From CAZKUR01 sp964556005 (GTDB lineage: Bacteria > Bacteroidota > Ignavibacteria > Ignavibacteriales > Ignavibacteriaceae), in assembly GCA_964556005.1 (NCBI GenBank), contig CAZKUR010000125.1:1-8640 (forward strand): a stretch of 8,640 bases of DNA, in the 5' to 3' direction. The notes beneath the pieces are model-generated. The model ran no database searches and was not told the DNA's origin. It worked only from the letters and a program-made list of their open reading frames with translations. Each line of letters opens with the position of its first letter. Within the stretch, counting starts at the first letter, position 1. Positions 8,234 through 8,640 of this stretch are shown in pieces. The translations under genes and the position numbers were made by a program.

Positions 8234-8398
8234 ATGAATTTCACACAATGGATGAGTGGAAAGAAGCTAAAAATGTATGACGTTTTTTTGATATTATTTT
8301 ACTACAAATTTAAATTTGTGATAGAGGCACTAAAAATATTCTTTGCACTCTGTATAAATTGGTTGCAATTTTTGCGAATATTATTTTTTTCAAAATAA
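8234..8398 (+). CDS. Possible small hydrophobic protein (54 aa), uncertain
   Basis: An ATG at 8234 opens 54 codons ending at TAA 8396-8398, 16 bp before the next gene on the same strand. The product starts MNFTQWMSGKKLKMYD and continues as a strongly hydrophobic stretch with scattered Lys and Arg (residues about 17-53: VFLILFYY, FKFVIEALK, IFFALCINW, LRILFF). It could make one or two membrane-spanning helices. The leader GAAAGACATA is only a weak ribosome-binding site. I do not recognise the protein. AT-rich non-coding DNA translates readily into Phe, Ile, Leu and Lys, so this may be chance; an open frame of this length is moderately unlikely but not exceptional. It overlaps the palindrome at 8304-8319. 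Confidence 0.2.
   Translation: MNFTQWMSGKKLKMYDVFLILFYYKFKFVIEALKIFFALCINWLQFLRILFFSK
8304..8319. promoter_or_regulatory. Perfect 16-bp palindrome ACAAATTTAAATTTGT, possible operator
   Basis: The two 8-bp arms are exact reverse complements with no spacer, and symmetry ends at both flanks (T against G). The site is about 96 bp upstream of the PP-loop ATPase start and about 200 bp from the dehydrogenase start. A dimeric repressor could bind such a site, but no regulator gene is nearby. In DNA this AT-rich, a perfect palindrome of this length is expected by chance roughly once in several windows of this size, so functional status is unknown. Confidence 0.3.
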
Positions 8399-8414
8399 AT
8401 TAAGAAGAATTTTA

Positions 8415-8640
8415 ATGAAAAAAACTAAAGCAGTTCTTAACTGGAGCGGTGGAAAAGATTCCGCTTTTACTTTATATAAAGCTCTTCAAGCCGGATGCTA
8501 TGAAATAAATTATTTGCTTACAACCGTAAGCAGCGAGTTTAGAAGAATAATACAGCATGGCGTTAAAGAAAAATTGCTTGATACGCAGGCTGAAAGCGTC
8601 GGGATTCCTCTTAAAAAATTATATATGCCTATTAACCCTG
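8415..8640 (+). CDS. Dph6/DUF71-type PP-loop ATP-binding protein (annotated elsewhere as diphthine--ammonia ligase-like), 3' end beyond window
   Basis: Only the first 75 codons are present. The N-terminus (AVLNWSGGKDSAFTLYKAL) carries the PP-loop SGGKDS at residues 11-16, the pyrophosphate-binding motif of ATP-dependent adenylating enzymes of the adenine nucleotide alpha-hydrolase fold. The following LLTTV, RRIIQHGVKEKLLDTQAESVGIPL pattern (residues about 35-67) matches the DUF71/Dph6 family instead of tRNA thiolation enzymes or NAD/GMP synthases. In eukaryotes and archaea Dph6 amidates diphthine on elongation factor 2. Bacteria lack diphthamide, so the bacterial member must do something else, probably an ATP-dependent amidation or similar ligation on an unknown substrate. 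ATG at 8415 has AAGAAG at 8402-8407 with 7-nt spacing. It is divergent from the sugar genes, so no functional link is implied. Confidence 0.88.
   Translation, partial: MKKTKAVLNWSGGKDSAFTLYKALQAGCYEINYLLTTVSSEFRRIIQHGVKEKLLDTQAESVGIPLKKLYMPINP

Larger units (their letters stand above)
8103..8414. other. 312-bp divergent intergenic region
   Basis: This AT-rich spacer separates the minus-strand dehydrogenase gene from the plus-strand PP-loop ATPase gene, so it should hold promoters for both directions. On the minus side, TTATCA followed about 19 bp later by AATAAT (roughly 8197-8167) is a weak sigma-70-like pair some 70 bp before the dehydrogenase start. On the plus side I see no convincing -35/-10 pair. 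It also contains a perfect 16-bp palindrome and a 54-codon open frame, listed separately. No tRNA, riboswitch-like fold or terminator was recognised by eye. Confidence 0.6.

Noticed and set aside
1..8640. Mobile elements, CRISPR arrays, tRNA or rRNA genes
   Set aside because: No transposase, repeat-spacer pattern, terminal inverted repeats or RNA-gene sequence was seen; nearly all bases are accounted for by protein genes.

Overview
The window is AT-rich and tightly packed. It reads as ordinary chromosomal DNA from a Gram-negative bacterium, most likely of the Bacteroidota/Ignavibacteria group. The main evidence is a complete tripartite envelope efflux system with a lipoprotein adaptor and an outer-membrane channel. 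Supporting evidence is the low G+C, leaders with no Shine-Dalgarno in the efflux genes, and a Dph6/DUF71-type ATP-binding protein resembling Bacteroidota versions. The phylum is an inference from style and family resemblance, not from a marker gene.

From left to right, 1-5587 on the minus strand is a three-gene RND efflux operon, transcribed in the order outer-membrane factor (5587-4265), periplasmic adaptor lipoprotein (4242-3142), inner-membrane RND pump (3123 to beyond base 1). The gaps are 22 and 18 bp. The pump gene is open to the left edge with 1041 codons visible, so only a few C-terminal residues should be missing. Both sets of proton-relay residues are present. No dedicated regulator is visible beside the operon.

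Next on the same strand comes a two-gene sugar module. A glucose 1-dehydrogenase-like SDR (8102-7245) is followed 65 bp later by a GH100 alkaline/neutral invertase (7179-5767), both with good Shine-Dalgarno sites. The invertase would release glucose and fructose from cytoplasmic sucrose, and the dehydrogenase could oxidise the glucose to gluconolactone. No sugar transporter is visible next to them, which fits turnover of internal sucrose at least as well as uptake. A 179-bp spacer separates this module from the efflux operon.

From 8103 to 8414 is a 312-bp AT-rich divergent intergenic region. It holds a perfect 16-bp palindrome and a 54-codon hydrophobic small ORF of uncertain reality. At 8415 a plus-strand gene for a Dph6/DUF71-type PP-loop ATPase begins and runs off the right edge.

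I found no RNA gene, insertion sequence, CRISPR array, convincing rho-independent terminator or undescribed multi-gene system. The most interesting points are the invertase/glucose dehydrogenase pairing, the GH100 enzyme in a probably non-photosynthetic host, and the contents of the divergent spacer.
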